Shown one piece after another: positions 27,576-36,702 of a stretch of 64,000 nucleotides of DNA. Each line of letters begins with the position of its first letter. Positions within the stretch are counted from its first letter, which is position 1. Location: positions 19,655-83,654 of the forward strand of contig NZ_LYXZ01000031.1 of the NCBI RefSeq assembly GCF_001676615.1. The letters run 5' to 3'. The DNA comes from Labrys sp. WJW. GTDB taxonomy: Bacteria > Pseudomonadota > Alphaproteobacteria > Rhizobiales > Labraceae. Made by a program: the position numbers and the translations under genes. A model generated the notes under the pieces. The model was not told the DNA's origin. It worked only from the letters and a program-made list of their open reading frames with translations, and made no database searches.

Positions 27576-27951
27576 GGGAGATCCTCCGTGGATGCCGATC
27601 CGTATCGATCATATACAGATACAACCGAGAGCAAAGCCCGATTCTTACATCATGCACACCATGAACCGGAGATGAATGACTAGGTAAGGATAGCTCGTGC
27701 TTCAGATGCCATCGCTTTCTGCCAGAGCCGGAGAATATCACTACCGACTCAACCGAAATGACGCATGTCACCGACATACTAACTTCTACGGCGAAGACAA
27801 GTTCCCCTTCGTGTACCGGTGCCTTTCGAGGGGCCGGAAAGCCCCCTCGAACGACACTTCTCTCGCAGCTGCGAAAAGGCCGCTTGCACCAGCGCTTCAT
27901 GACGATTAAGCGGGAATGTCCGGAAATCTAGATAGTTTGGAGCGACAAGCG
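27576..27951. other. Intergenic region with a GC hairpin
   Basis: About 376 bases between the divergent lipoprotein and PfkB-kinase genes. ORFs here are short and have no recognisable features. At 27825-27851 TTCGAGGGGC and GCCCCCTCGAA form a long hairpin around CGGAAA without a T-run. Both promoters must lie in this region; a small RNA is possible but unsupported. Confidence 0.4.
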
Positions 27952-28851
27952 ATGGAAGCGCTCTTCATCGGCCATGCCTATATCGACGTGACCTTCGTTG
28001 CGGATGACATGCCGCGCGGCGATGAAAAGTCGGTTGCCAAGGACTATGCCGTCGCGTTCGGCGGCAACGCCACGACGGCCGCTTTCTGCTGCGCCAAGCT
28101 AGGCGTGATCCCCGACCTGATCACCACCAATTCGAACGACTGGCTCGGCCGCATGTTCATGGACATGGCGGCGAAATACGGCATCTCCGTCCACCCCCGC
28201 AAGGTCAAGCGCTCCTCGCTCTCCTTCATCATGCCCAAGGACGGCAAGCGCGCCATCGTTCGCGCCCGTGACGACGACTATCTGCATCCCTATCCGCATC
28301 TCAACCTCGGCAATTGCCGCGCTTTGCACCTCGACGGGCATCTGGCCGATGCCGCGCTCTATTATGCCAAGGAATTCCGCAAGCTCGGGCGCCTGGTTTC
28401 GCTCGACGGCGGCGGCCTGCGCTCCAACACCGACGAATTGCTCAATTATGTCGATGTCGCGGTGGTGGCGGAGCGCCTGTGCGAGCAGATGAACCTGACC
28501 GAGACCGAGATGCTTGATTATCTCAAGGGCAAGGGCTGCAAGATCGCCGGCGTGACCGCCGGCGAGCGCGGCATGCTGTGGTATGACGAGAGCGGCAAGG
28601 TCCAGCGCCTGCCGGCCCTCAACGTGCCCAAGGCTGCAGTGGTCGATACCAACGGCGCCGGCGACATCTTCCACGGCGCCTACATGTACTCCTATCTCAG
28701 CCGCCCGCTGTCACGCTGGGAGGAGCATTTCCGCTTCGCGCGCGGCGCCTCCACCCACGCGATCCAGTTCCTCGGCAACGAAGCCAAGCTGCCGACCCGG
28801 GCGGATGTGGAATCCATCGAAACGCGGTTCCAGCCCGTCGCCGCTTCCTAG
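27952..28851 (+). CDS. PfkB-family sugar or nucleoside kinase
   Basis: 299 residues of the ribokinase fold. N-terminal GHAYIDVTF, the substrate-closing AFGGNATTAAF (the family GGN motif), and the C-terminal anion-hole/catalytic motif DTNGAGDIFHGAY with the catalytic Asp are present. Substrate is not determined; ribokinase-like, fructokinase-like and sugar-acid kinases all share this pattern. ATG 27952 is preferred with TTGGAG upstream; ATG 27916 is also in frame. Probably monocistronic or linked to the DUF1697 gene 62 bp on. Confidence 0.9.
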   Translation: MEALFIGHAYIDVTFVADDMPRGDEKSVAKDYAVAFGGNATTAAFCCAKLGVIPDLITTNSNDWLGRMFMDMAAKYGISVHPRKVKRSSLSFIMPKDGKRAIVRARDDDYLHPYPHLNLGNCRALHLDGHLADAALYYAKEFRKLGRLVSLDGGGLRSNTDELLNYVDVAVVAERLCEQMNLTETEMLDYLKGKGCKIAGVTAGERGMLWYDESGKVQRLPALNVPKAAVVDTNGAGDIFHGAYMYSYLSRPLSRWEEHFRFARGASTHAIQFLGNEAKLPTRADVESIETRFQPVAAS

Positions 28852-28913
28852 AGCCCTATGAGCCGGCGGGCCCGTCGTGGCCCGCATCGGACTACCCCGA
28901 CGAGCCCTTCGCC

Positions 28914-29450
28914 ATGGCCGGCTATGTCGCCCTCCTCTACAGCATCGTGCTGACGCCGCAGCGGCGGGTCGTGATGGACGAACTGCGCGCGATCGCAACC
29001 GCATGCGGCTGTGACCGTCCCCGCACTCTGGCCTCGACCGGCAACCTCGTCTTCGAGACGCCCGAACAGGACATCGCCGCGCTCGAAACCCGGCTGGAAG
29101 CCGGCTTCCTGAACCATTACGGCAAACATGTCGACATCATCGTGCGGAGCGCGGAGGACTGGCGCAGCACAGTCGCCCGCAATCCGTTCCCGGCCGAGGC
29201 CGAACGTGACGGCGGCCTCGTCATCGCCCGCCTGATGCGGGTCCCGCTCAGCGACGACACCCTGCTCAAGCTGGAGCGTTATTGCGATAGGGGTGAGCGC
29301 CTTGCCCTGGTCGGCGGGGATCTGTGGATTGCCTTCGCTGGGCGCCCGAGCGAAAGCCGCCTTGTCGGCGCCCTTTCCACCAGGCGGCTCGGCGTCGGCA
29401 CCGCGCGTAACTGGAACACCATACGCGGCCTCGGCCAGATGCTGGCCTGA
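28914..29450 (+). CDS. DUF1697 domain protein
   Basis: 178 residues. The family pattern is visible: ALLYSIVLTPQRRVVMDELRAIATACG, TLASTGNLVFE, DIIVRSAEDW, RNPFP and LSTRRLGVGTARNWNTI. DUF1697 proteins are small cytoplasmic proteins of unknown function found widely in bacteria. The start MAGYVALL fits the usual family N-terminus (xxYVALLRGIN), though here the motif reads LLYSIVLT, slightly divergent. Nothing in the context gives a function. Confidence 0.88.
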   Translation: MAGYVALLYSIVLTPQRRVVMDELRAIATACGCDRPRTLASTGNLVFETPEQDIAALETRLEAGFLNHYGKHVDIIVRSAEDWRSTVARNPFPAEAERDGGLVIARLMRVPLSDDTLLKLERYCDRGERLALVGGDLWIAFAGRPSESRLVGALSTRRLGVGTARNWNTIRGLGQMLA

Positions 29451-29494
29451 CGCGGGACGCCGGGAGCCATCACGCTCCCGGCTCTCCGGTTTTC

Positions 29495-31816
29495 TCAACC
29501 CTGTGCTGCTTGCGCCTCAGCCACGGCCACCGCCGTCATGTTGACCACGCCGCGCACGGTCACGGCCCGGTTGAGGATGTGGGCCGGCTTGGCGGCACCG
29601 ATCAGGATCGGGCCGACGGGCAAGGCATCTGCCAGCATGCGCGTGAGCTGGAAGGCGATGTTGGCCGCATCGAGGTTCGGCATCACCAGCACATTCGCCT
29701 CGCCCCGCAGCCGCGAGGAACTCAGCTTGAGGTCGCGCAGGCTTTCGGACAGGGCGGTATCCGCCTGCATCTCACCATCAGCCTCCAGATCGGGACGCTG
29801 CTCGACCAGGAGTTCCAGGGCCCTGCGCATCTTGCGAGCCGCATCGGTGTCGTAGGAACCGAAATCGGAATGCGACAGCAGGGCGATCTTCGGGTCGATA
29901 CCGAAGCGACGGACATGCTCGGCCGCCAGGATCGCCATTTCGGCGATCTCTTCCGCGCAAGGGTCGGGCTTGACCTGGGTATCGCAGATGAAGAAGGCGC
30001 CCTTCGCGGTCAGGACCAGGGACAGAGCCGAATAATCGCGCACCCCCGGCGCCAGGCCGATGATCTGCCGGACATAGCGCAGATGGCGCATATAGGCCCC
30101 TTCCAGGCCGCAGATCATCGCATCGGCATCGCCGCGATGCAGGGCCAGGGCGGCGATCACCGAGGTATTCGAACGCACGATGGTGCGTGCCGTGTCCTGG
30201 GTGACGCCGCCGCGCCCGGCCAGGTGATGATAGAGCGACCAATAGTCCTTGTAGCGGGGATCGTCGGCCGGATCGATCACCTCGAAATCATGCCCTGGCT
30301 TGATCGTCAGGCCGAAGCGCTGGATGCGGGTCTCGATCACGGAGGGACGCCCGATCAGGATCGGGCGGGCCAGCCCTTCTTCCAGCACCACCTGGGCGGC
30401 GCGCAGGACGCGCTCGTCCTCGCCTTCGGCATAGACCACGCGCTTAGGATCGGCCTTGGCGGCGGCGAAGAGCGGCTTCATCACGAAGCCGGAGCGGAAG
30501 ACAAAACGCGTCAGGCTTTCGGCATAGGCTTCCAGGTCGGTGATCGGGCGGGTCGCGACACCGGTTTCCTGGGCGGCCCGCGCCACGGCAGGAGCGATGC
30601 GCAGGATCAGGCGCGGATCGAAGGGCGACGGGATGAGAGAATCGGCGCCGAAGCGACGGCTTTCGCCACCATAGGCACGGGCGACCACATCCGAGGGCGT
30701 CTCGCGGGCGAGAGCCGCGATCGCCTCGACGGCCGCGTGCTTCATCTCCTCATTGATGGTGGTGGCACCGCAATCCAGCGCGCCGCGGAAGATGTAGGGA
30801 AAGCACAGGACGTTGTTGACCTGGTTCGGGAAGTCCGAACGGCCGGTGCAGATCATGGCATCCGGACGGGTCGCCTTGGCGAGTTCCGGCATGATCTCCG
30901 GGAATGGATTGGCAAGCGCCATGATCAGCGGATTATGCGCCATGCGCGCGATCATCTCGGGCTTGAGCACGCCGCCGGCGGAGAGGCCAAGGAAGATATC
31001 GGCCCCCTCGATGATGTCGTTGAGGGTACGCGCTTCGGTCTCCTGCGCATAGACATCTTTCCAGGGATCCATCAGCTCGGTGCGGCCCTTATAGACCACG
31101 CCCTTGATGTCGGAGATGAAGATGTTCTCGCGCTTGGCGCCAAGCGAGACCAGAAGGTTGAGGCAGGCGAGCGCCGCCGCGCCGGCGCCCGAAGCCACGA
31201 TCTTGACCTCGCTGATCGCCTTGCCCGCGAGTTCCAGGCCGTTGCGGACGGCGGCGCCGACGATGATGGCCGTGCCATGCTGATCGTCGTGGAAGACCGG
31301 GATCTCCATGCGCTCGCGCAGGAGGCGCTCGACCTCGAAGCACTCGGGCGCCTTGATGTCTTCCAGGTTGATGCCGCCGAAAGTCGGCTCAAGCGCCGCG
31401 ACCACGGTGACGATCTCCTCGATCGACCTGGAGGCGATCTCGATGTCGAAGACGTCGATGCCGGCGAACTTCTTGAACAGGACGGCCTTGCCTTCCATTA
31501 CCGGCTTGGAGGCGAGCGGGCCGATATCACCGAGGCCGAGCACCGCGGTGCCGTTGGAGACGACGGCGACGAGATTGGAGCGGGCCGTCAGATTGGCCGC
31601 CTCGAGCGGATCGGCATGGATTGCCTCGCAGGCCGCCGCCACGCCGGGCGAATAGGCCAGGGCGAGGTCACGCTGGTTGCCGAGCGGCTTGGTCGCCTGG
31701 ATCTCCAGTTTTCCCGGCTTGGGATAGCGGTGGTAGATCAGTGCCCCGGTCCGCAGATCCTCGGACATGGTCGAGGAATTCGTGGGGGCTGCCGAGCCGG
31801 CCTGGACATCTGACAT
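29495..31816 (-). CDS. maeB: NADP-dependent malic enzyme with phosphotransacetylase-like domain
   Basis: 773 residues, the normal length of MaeB. The N-terminal half is malic enzyme: oxidative decarboxylation of malate to pyruvate (LAYSPGVAAACEAI, FHDDQHGTAI, NAD(P)-binding SGAGAAA, LSAGGVLKPEMI, MALANPFPEI). The C-terminal third is a phosphate-acetyltransferase-like regulatory domain (YAEGEDERVLRAAQ, VMPNLDAANIAF, GPILIGAAKPAHIL). The ATG at 31816 is chosen over 31852 by alignment with the family N-terminus. Stand-alone transcription unit preceded by an intergenic repeat. Confidence 0.97.
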   Translation of the reverse strand: MSDVQAGSAAPTNSSTMSEDLRTGALIYHRYPKPGKLEIQATKPLGNQRDLALAYSPGVAAACEAIHADPLEAANLTARSNLVAVVSNGTAVLGLGDIGPLASKPVMEGKAVLFKKFAGIDVFDIEIASRSIEEIVTVVAALEPTFGGINLEDIKAPECFEVERLLRERMEIPVFHDDQHGTAIIVGAAVRNGLELAGKAISEVKIVASGAGAAALACLNLLVSLGAKRENIFISDIKGVVYKGRTELMDPWKDVYAQETEARTLNDIIEGADIFLGLSAGGVLKPEMIARMAHNPLIMALANPFPEIMPELAKATRPDAMICTGRSDFPNQVNNVLCFPYIFRGALDCGATTINEEMKHAAVEAIAALARETPSDVVARAYGGESRRFGADSLIPSPFDPRLILRIAPAVARAAQETGVATRPITDLEAYAESLTRFVFRSGFVMKPLFAAAKADPKRVVYAEGEDERVLRAAQVVLEEGLARPILIGRPSVIETRIQRFGLTIKPGHDFEVIDPADDPRYKDYWSLYHHLAGRGGVTQDTARTIVRSNTSVIAALALHRGDADAMICGLEGAYMRHLRYVRQIIGLAPGVRDYSALSLVLTAKGAFFICDTQVKPDPCAEEIAEMAILAAEHVRRFGIDPKIALLSHSDFGSYDTDAARKMRRALELLVEQRPDLEADGEMQADTALSESLRDLKLSSSRLRGEANVLVMPNLDAANIAFQLTRMLADALPVGPILIGAAKPAHILNRAVTVRGVVNMTAVAVAEAQAAQG

Positions 31817-31836
31817 TGCGTTTCCCGTCCTGTTGG

Positions 31837-31938
31837 CTAGGGCAAAGCGCAATCGTCGAAGGCCGCTTTGCTCTAACGCTTTGTTTCAATGCGTCATTGC
31901 GATTCTCGGTAGTCCCCTCAAATCGTAAAACGCTCTAG
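31837..31938. repeat. Dispersed intergenic repeat, forward copy
   Basis: Runs from CTAGGGCAAAGCGC through CGCTTTGCTCTAACGC, TGCGTCATTGCGATTCTCGG and AATCGTAAAACGCTCTAG. It has the same order as the copy at 56.21-56.31 kb and the reverse of those at 27.2 and 33.9 kb. It fills most of the gap between aspS and maeB (both minus strand). Confidence 0.75.
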
Positions 31939-32009
31939 TCCGAGGCCTTGCGCGGCCCCGGCTTTCTTCGTTTTAGCGCATGCCATTACGGCCGCCAGCC
32001 CCGAGACTG

Positions 32010-33827
32010 TTATTTTTCCTGGACGTTCAGACGAATATGAAGTTCGCGCAGCTGCTTGGGCGTCGCCTCCGAGGGGGCACCCATCAGGATGTCTTCGGCG
32101 CGCTGGTTCATGGGGAATAGCGAGATTTCGCGCAGGTTCTGTTCACCCGCCAGCAGCATGACGATGCGATCGACGCCGGCCGCCATGCCGCCATGCGGCG
32201 GAGCACCATACTGGAAAGCCCGATACATGCCGCCGAAACGCTCGATCACCGTCTCCTCGCCATAACCGGCAATCTCGAAGGCCTTCACCATCGCTTCCGG
32301 CTTGTGGTTGCGGATGCCACCGGAGGCGATCTCGAAACCGTTGCAGGCAATATCGTACTGATAGGCCTTCAGCGTCAGCGGATCCTGGCTGTTGAGCGCA
32401 TCGAGGCCGCCCTGCGGCATGGAGAAGGGGTTGTGCGAGAAATCGACCTTCTTCTCGTCCTCGTTCCACTCGAACATCGGGAAGTCGACGATCCAGGCGA
32501 GCTCGAAACGGCTCTCGTCCACCAGCTTGAGGTCCGTGCCGACCTTGGTACGAGCCGCGCCGGCAAATTTGTAGAACTTGTTCGGATCGCCTGCGACGAA
32601 GAAGGCGGCATCGCCAGCCTTCAGGCCGAGCTGCAACCGGATCGCCTCGGCCCTTTCCGGGCCGATATTGTTGGCGATCGGTCCGCGCGCGCCGATGCCT
32701 TCGGCATTGGGATCGGCCTGCTTCGTCGTCTCGTCGGTCGCCTTGTCGAAGAACAGGATGTAGCCCAGGCCCGGCTGTCCCTCGCTCTGCGCCCAGGAGT
32801 TCATGCGGTCGGCAAAAGTGCGCTGGCCACCACCCGGTCCGGGAATGGCCCAGACCTGGTTGGCGGGATCTTCGAGCATGCGCGCGAAGACCTTGAAGTT
32901 CGAGCCGCGGAAATGCTCGGAGACCTCCTGCATGATCAGCGGGTTGCGCAGGTCCGGCTTGTCCGAGCCATATTTGCGCAGCGCCTCCGCATAGGGAATG
33001 CGCGGCCAGCCCTTGGTGACGCTCTTGCCCTTGCCGAACTCCTCGAAAATGCCGGTGATCACCGGCTCGACGGCAGCGAAGACGTCTTCCTGGGTGACGA
33101 AGCTCATTTCGAGATCGAGCTGATAGAACTCGCCCGGCAGGCGGTCGGCGCGCGGATCCTCGTCGCGGAAGCAGGGCGCGATCTGGAAGTAGCGGTCGAA
33201 ACCCGCCATCATCAACAGCTGCTTATATTGCTGCGGCGCCTGCGGCAAAGCGTAGAACTTGCCGGGATGGATGCGCGAGGGCACCAGGAAGTCGCGCGCA
33301 CCTTCCGGCGAAGAGGCCGTCAGGATCGGCGTCTGGAATTCGTTGAAGCCTGCGGCCTTCATGCGCGTGCGCATGCCGTCCACCACCTTGCCACGCAGCA
33401 TGATGTTGTTGTGGATGCGCTCACGCCTGAGATCGAGGAAGCGGTATTTCAGGCGCGTCTCTTCCGGATAGTCCTGGTCACCGAACACGGGCAGTGGCAG
33501 TTCGGCAGCCTGGCCGAGCACCTCGATCTCGGTGACGTAGATTTCCACCAGGCCCGTCGGCATCTCGTGGTTCTCGGTACCCTCGGGGCGCTTGCGCAGC
33601 TTGCCGTCCACGCGCACGACCCATTCCGAGCGCAGGGTCTCGGCCACCTTGAAGGCCGGCGAATCCGGATCGACCACGCACTGGGTCAGGCCGTAATGGT
33701 CGCGCAGGTCGATGAACAGCAGGCCACCATGGTCGCGGATGCGGTGGCACCAGCCGGAAAGCCGCACGTCCTGCCCGACATGGTCGAGGCGAAGATCGGC
33801 GCAGGTGTGAGAGCGATAACGGTGCAT
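32010..33827 (-). CDS. aspS: Aspartyl-tRNA synthetase (probably non-discriminating)
   Basis: 605-residue class II synthetase. An N-terminal OB-fold anticodon-binding domain (VRLSGWCHRIRDHGGLLFIDLRD) is followed by motif 2 (CFRDEDPRADR), the bacterial insertion domain, and motif 3 (GGMAAGVDRIVMLLAG). It charges tRNA-Asp; in alphaproteobacteria the enzyme often also charges tRNA-Asn. The length and order are normal. Confidence 0.98.
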   Translation of the reverse strand: MHRYRSHTCADLRLDHVGQDVRLSGWCHRIRDHGGLLFIDLRDHYGLTQCVVDPDSPAFKVAETLRSEWVVRVDGKLRKRPEGTENHEMPTGLVEIYVTEIEVLGQAAELPLPVFGDQDYPEETRLKYRFLDLRRERIHNNIMLRGKVVDGMRTRMKAAGFNEFQTPILTASSPEGARDFLVPSRIHPGKFYALPQAPQQYKQLLMMAGFDRYFQIAPCFRDEDPRADRLPGEFYQLDLEMSFVTQEDVFAAVEPVITGIFEEFGKGKSVTKGWPRIPYAEALRKYGSDKPDLRNPLIMQEVSEHFRGSNFKVFARMLEDPANQVWAIPGPGGGQRTFADRMNSWAQSEGQPGLGYILFFDKATDETTKQADPNAEGIGARGPIANNIGPERAEAIRLQLGLKAGDAAFFVAGDPNKFYKFAGAARTKVGTDLKLVDESRFELAWIVDFPMFEWNEDEKKVDFSHNPFSMPQGGLDALNSQDPLTLKAYQYDIACNGFEIASGGIRNHKPEAMVKAFEIAGYGEETVIERFGGMYRAFQYGAPPHGGMAAGVDRIVMLLAGEQNLREISLFPMNQRAEDILMGAPSEATPKQLRELHIRLNVQEK

Positions 33828-33839
33828 AGGCGTGTCTTT

Positions 33840-33957
33840 CCGGACAAAGCGTTTTGCGATCGGACGGTATCACCGAGAATCGCAAAGACGGCGTCAAATG
33901 ATGGTGCCAGAGTATAAATGCGTTTTCGCCAAAACGCGCTTTGCTCTGGAGTTTGAG
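33840..33957. repeat. Dispersed intergenic repeat, reverse copy
   Basis: Contains AAAGCGTTTTGCGATCGGA, TATCACCGAGAATCGCAAAG, GCGTTTTCGCCAAAACGC and GCTTTGCTCTGGAG. GCGTTTTcgcCAAAACGC is a perfect inverted repeat. It lies directly upstream of aspS, in the divergent region with rnd, so it may sit between the two promoters. Confidence 0.72.
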
Positions 33958-34085
33958 GTCATAGACCCCAACGCCACCGCCGTCGTCAAGGTTGAGCTTG
34001 TCTTGTTCGGTGTCGAACGCGCCCAGACATGCATTCAAGGCCGAAAACCTTGCCATGTGACGCCGCGTGCCCGATAAGCATATTC

Positions 34086-35258
34086 ATGCCACAATCCTCC
34101 AGTTCCCCAGTCGCCATCATCACCACAACCCAGGACCTCGAAGCCGCCTGCGCCCGTCTCGCCGCTCATGCCTTCGTAACCGTCGACACGGAGTTCCTGC
34201 GTGAAACCACCTTCTGGCCCAAGCTCTGCGTGGTGCAGGTCGCCAGCCCCGAAGAAGCCGTGGTCATCGATGCCTTGGCCGAGGGCCTCGATCTAGCCCC
34301 CCTGTTCGAGCTGTTGCGCAACGAGAAGGTGCTGAAGGTCTTCCACGCCGCCCGGCAGGATATCGAGATCGTCTGGCACCTCGCCGGCTTCATTCCCGCG
34401 CCGCTGTTCGACACGCAGGTCGCCGCCATGGTGCTGGGCTATGGCGACTCCATTGCCTATGACCAATTGGTCCAGCGCATCACCAACGCTCATATCGACA
34501 AGTCGTCCCGTTTCACGGACTGGTCGAAGCGCCCCCTCACCCAGGCCCAGATCAACTACGCCGTCTCGGACGTCACCCATTTGCGCGACGTCTATCTCAA
34601 GCTTGCGGCGTCGCTCGAGAAAAGAAAGAGGAGCCATTGGGTCGGCGACGAAATGTCTGTTCTGACTTCGCCGGATACCTATCGGCAGGCCCCGGAGGAT
34701 GCCTGGCGGCGGGTGAGCGGACGCGTGCGCAAGCCGCGCGATCTTGCCGTGCTGGTCGAGGTAGCGGCCTGGCGCGAGCGCGAGGCTCAGTCGAAGAACG
34801 TGCCGCGTTCGCGTGTGCTCAAGGATGACGCCATCACCGAAGTCGCTCTGCAGGCCCCGGACACGCCGGAGAAGCTGGCCGGTATCCGCATGATTCCGAA
34901 GGGATGGGAACGCTCCCGCCCTGGCCTCGACCTGATCGAAGCGGTGAAGGCCGGTCTGGCTCGAGACCCCGCGAGCCTGCCACGCCAGGCGCCGCCGCGG
35001 ATCGCCAGCAATGGCGCCGGCGCGACGGTGGAACTGCTCAAGGTATTGCTGAAGATGGTGGCTGAAAGCCAGGGCGTCGCCGCCAAGGTGATCGCCACTA
35101 CCGACGATCTCGACATGATCGCCGACAGCGATACCGCAGATGTCCCTGCCCTGCATGGCTGGCGCCGGGAACTGTTCGGCGAGAAGGCGCTCGCCCTCAA
35201 GCACGGCAAGCTGGCTCTGGCGATCGAACGCGGCAAGGTCGCGGCAATTAGCCGATAG
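34086..35258 (+). CDS. rnd: Ribonuclease D
   Basis: 390 residues. The DEDD 3'-5' exonuclease domain (residues about 20-200) has the first catalytic pair in VDTEFLRE, then VFHAARQDIEIVWHLAG and the YAVSDVTHLRDVYL segment; HRDC-like sequence follows (RDLAVLVEVAAWRERE). It trims the 3' ends of tRNA and other stable RNA precursors. ATG 34086 gives the family N-terminus. It diverges from aspS and is followed by a hairpin. Pairing with aspS is common in alphaproteobacteria. Confidence 0.94.
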   Translation: MPQSSSSPVAIITTTQDLEAACARLAAHAFVTVDTEFLRETTFWPKLCVVQVASPEEAVVIDALAEGLDLAPLFELLRNEKVLKVFHAARQDIEIVWHLAGFIPAPLFDTQVAAMVLGYGDSIAYDQLVQRITNAHIDKSSRFTDWSKRPLTQAQINYAVSDVTHLRDVYLKLAASLEKRKRSHWVGDEMSVLTSPDTYRQAPEDAWRRVSGRVRKPRDLAVLVEVAAWREREAQSKNVPRSRVLKDDAITEVALQAPDTPEKLAGIRMIPKGWERSRPGLDLIEAVKAGLARDPASLPRQAPPRIASNGAGATVELLKVLLKMVAESQGVAAKVIATTDDLDMIADSDTADVPALHGWRRELFGEKALALKHGKLALAIERGKVAAISR

Positions 35259-35299
35259 CTGGCTGTAATTGACTTGCGCTATGAGCCGGGTGAAGGCTG

Positions 35300-35326
35300 G
35301 GCGAATCGTTCGATTCGCCGGCCCTT
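35300..35326 (+). terminator. Hairpin terminator after rnd
   Basis: GGCGAATCG, TT, CGATTCGCC is a 9-bp perfect stem followed by GGCCCTTTT, 41 bp after the rnd stop and just upstream of dadA. The weak T-run makes it a moderate terminator or a dadA leader element. Confidence 0.6.
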
Positions 35327-35359
35327 TTGGCGCATCGTAGGCAGGAGTATGAGCATAAA

Positions 35360-36616
35360 ATGAAGGTCGCGGTTCTCGGCAGCGGCGTGATCGGAGTGAC
35401 CTCCGCCTATTATCTGGCGAAGGCCGGACATGAAGTCGTCGTGCTGGACCGCCAGCCCGGCCCGGCTCTCGAGACCAGCTTCGCCAATGCCGGCGAGGTT
35501 TCGCCCGGCTATGCCTCGCCCTGGGCTGCCCCCGGCATCCCGCAAAAGGCGATCAAGTGGCTGTTGATGAAGCATGCCCCGCTGATCCTGCGCCCCCGCC
35601 CCGATCCGGCGATGGTCGCCTGGGTCTGGCGCATGCTCCTCAACTGCACCTCCGAGCGCTATGCCATCAACAAGAGCCGCATGGTTCGCCTGGCCGAATA
35701 TAGCCGAGACAAGCTGATCGAACTCAGGGCCGCCACCGGCATCCGCTATGACGAACGCATGCAGGGTACGCTGCAGCTCTTCCGCACCCAGAAGCAGCTC
35801 GACGGCATCGGCAAGGATGTCGAGGTGCTCAAGCGCGATGGCGTTCCCTTCGAGGTCCTCGACGCGGATGGCTGTATCGGTGCCGAACCGGCTCTTGCCC
35901 ATGTCCGTTCCCTGATCCGCGGCGGCCTGCGCCTGCCGAATGACGAGACCGGCGACTGCTACAAATTCACCGGCGCGCTGGCGAGCCTGGCCGAAACGCT
36001 CGGCGTGCGCTTCCGCTACGGTGTCGAGGTCAAGCAGCTTGTCTTCGCCGGAGACAGGATCGAGGGCGTCGAGACGAGCACGGGCGTGGAGAAGGCCGAT
36101 GCCTATATCGCGGCTTTCGGCAGCTATACGCCCGGTTTCGTCGCGCCGCTCGGCCTCAAGGTGCCGGTCTACCCGGTCAAAGGCTATTCACTCACCATTC
36201 CGATTGTCGACGAGAGCCGCGCGCCTGTCTCCACCATCATGGACGAGACCTACAAGATCGCGATCACCCGGCTCGGTGATCGCATCCGCGTCGGCGGCAT
36301 GGCCGAGATTTCAGGCTTCAGCAAGGACCTGCCGCCGGCTCGCCGTGACACGCTGGCCCAGTCGGTCAGCGATCTCTTCGGCGGTTCGGGCGATCTCGCG
36401 GCCGCGAGCTTCTGGTCGGGCCTGCGCCCGATGACGCCTGACGGCACGCCGGTGATAGGACGAACCCGCTACAAGAACCTCCTGCTCAACACCGGCCACG
36501 GCACGCTGGGCTGGACCATGGCCTGCGGCTCCGGCCGGGTGATGGCCGATATCGTCAGCGGCAAGAAGCCGGAGATCGACGTTTCGGACCTCGGATTGAA
36601 CCGCTACGGAGCCTGA
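35360..36616 (+). CDS. dadA: D-amino-acid dehydrogenase, small subunit type
   Basis: 418-residue FAD flavoprotein that oxidises D-amino acids, mainly D-alanine, to 2-oxo acids, passing electrons to the respiratory chain. The FAD-binding GSGVIGVTSAYYLAKAGHEV is at the N-terminus, EVSPGYASPWAAPGIP and WVWRMLLNCT follow, and the C-terminus has WSGLRPMTPDGTPVIG and TGHGTLGWTMACGSG, all typical for DadA. The usual alanine racemase partner is not adjacent. ATG 35360 has GGAG twelve bases upstream. Confidence 0.96.
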   Translation: MKVAVLGSGVIGVTSAYYLAKAGHEVVVLDRQPGPALETSFANAGEVSPGYASPWAAPGIPQKAIKWLLMKHAPLILRPRPDPAMVAWVWRMLLNCTSERYAINKSRMVRLAEYSRDKLIELRAATGIRYDERMQGTLQLFRTQKQLDGIGKDVEVLKRDGVPFEVLDADGCIGAEPALAHVRSLIRGGLRLPNDETGDCYKFTGALASLAETLGVRFRYGVEVKQLVFAGDRIEGVETSTGVEKADAYIAAFGSYTPGFVAPLGLKVPVYPVKGYSLTIPIVDESRAPVSTIMDETYKIAITRLGDRIRVGGMAEISGFSKDLPPARRDTLAQSVSDLFGGSGDLAAASFWSGLRPMTPDGTPVIGRTRYKNLLLNTGHGTLGWTMACGSGRVMADIVSGKKPEIDVSDLGLNRYGA

Positions 36617-36649
36617 ACGCTCCGGTCCTTCATCCTCGCAAGGGCCACA

Positions 36650-36673
36650 CCCCGCTGGCGGCAGGCAGCGGGG
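36650..36673. terminator. Hairpin between convergent dadA and ppx
   Basis: CCCCGCTG and CAGCGGGG flank GCGGCAGG. An 8-bp perfect GC stem in the 86-bp convergent gap, without a T-run on either strand; a likely factor-dependent or bidirectional stop. Confidence 0.45.
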
Positions 36674-36702
36674 ATTGAAGGCTGCTGCCAGCCCGTCTCA
36701 CT

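Noticed and set aside
27505..27900. 131-residue minus-strand ORF upstream of the second glycine-zipper gene
   Set aside because: It overlaps the lipoprotein start in another frame and has no family features.
28846..28860. CTAGAGC at the PfkB kinase stop codon, like the repeat boundary
   Set aside because: No repeat body follows, so this is probably coincidence rather than a further copy.
29510..31813. 767-residue ORF opposite maeB
   Set aside because: Gln/His/Arg/Asp-rich antisense shadow of the malic enzyme with no recognisable motif.
35349..35362. Four-codon ORF (MSIK) overlapping the dadA start
   Set aside because: Too short and its ATG is only one base from the Shine-Dalgarno; most likely chance.
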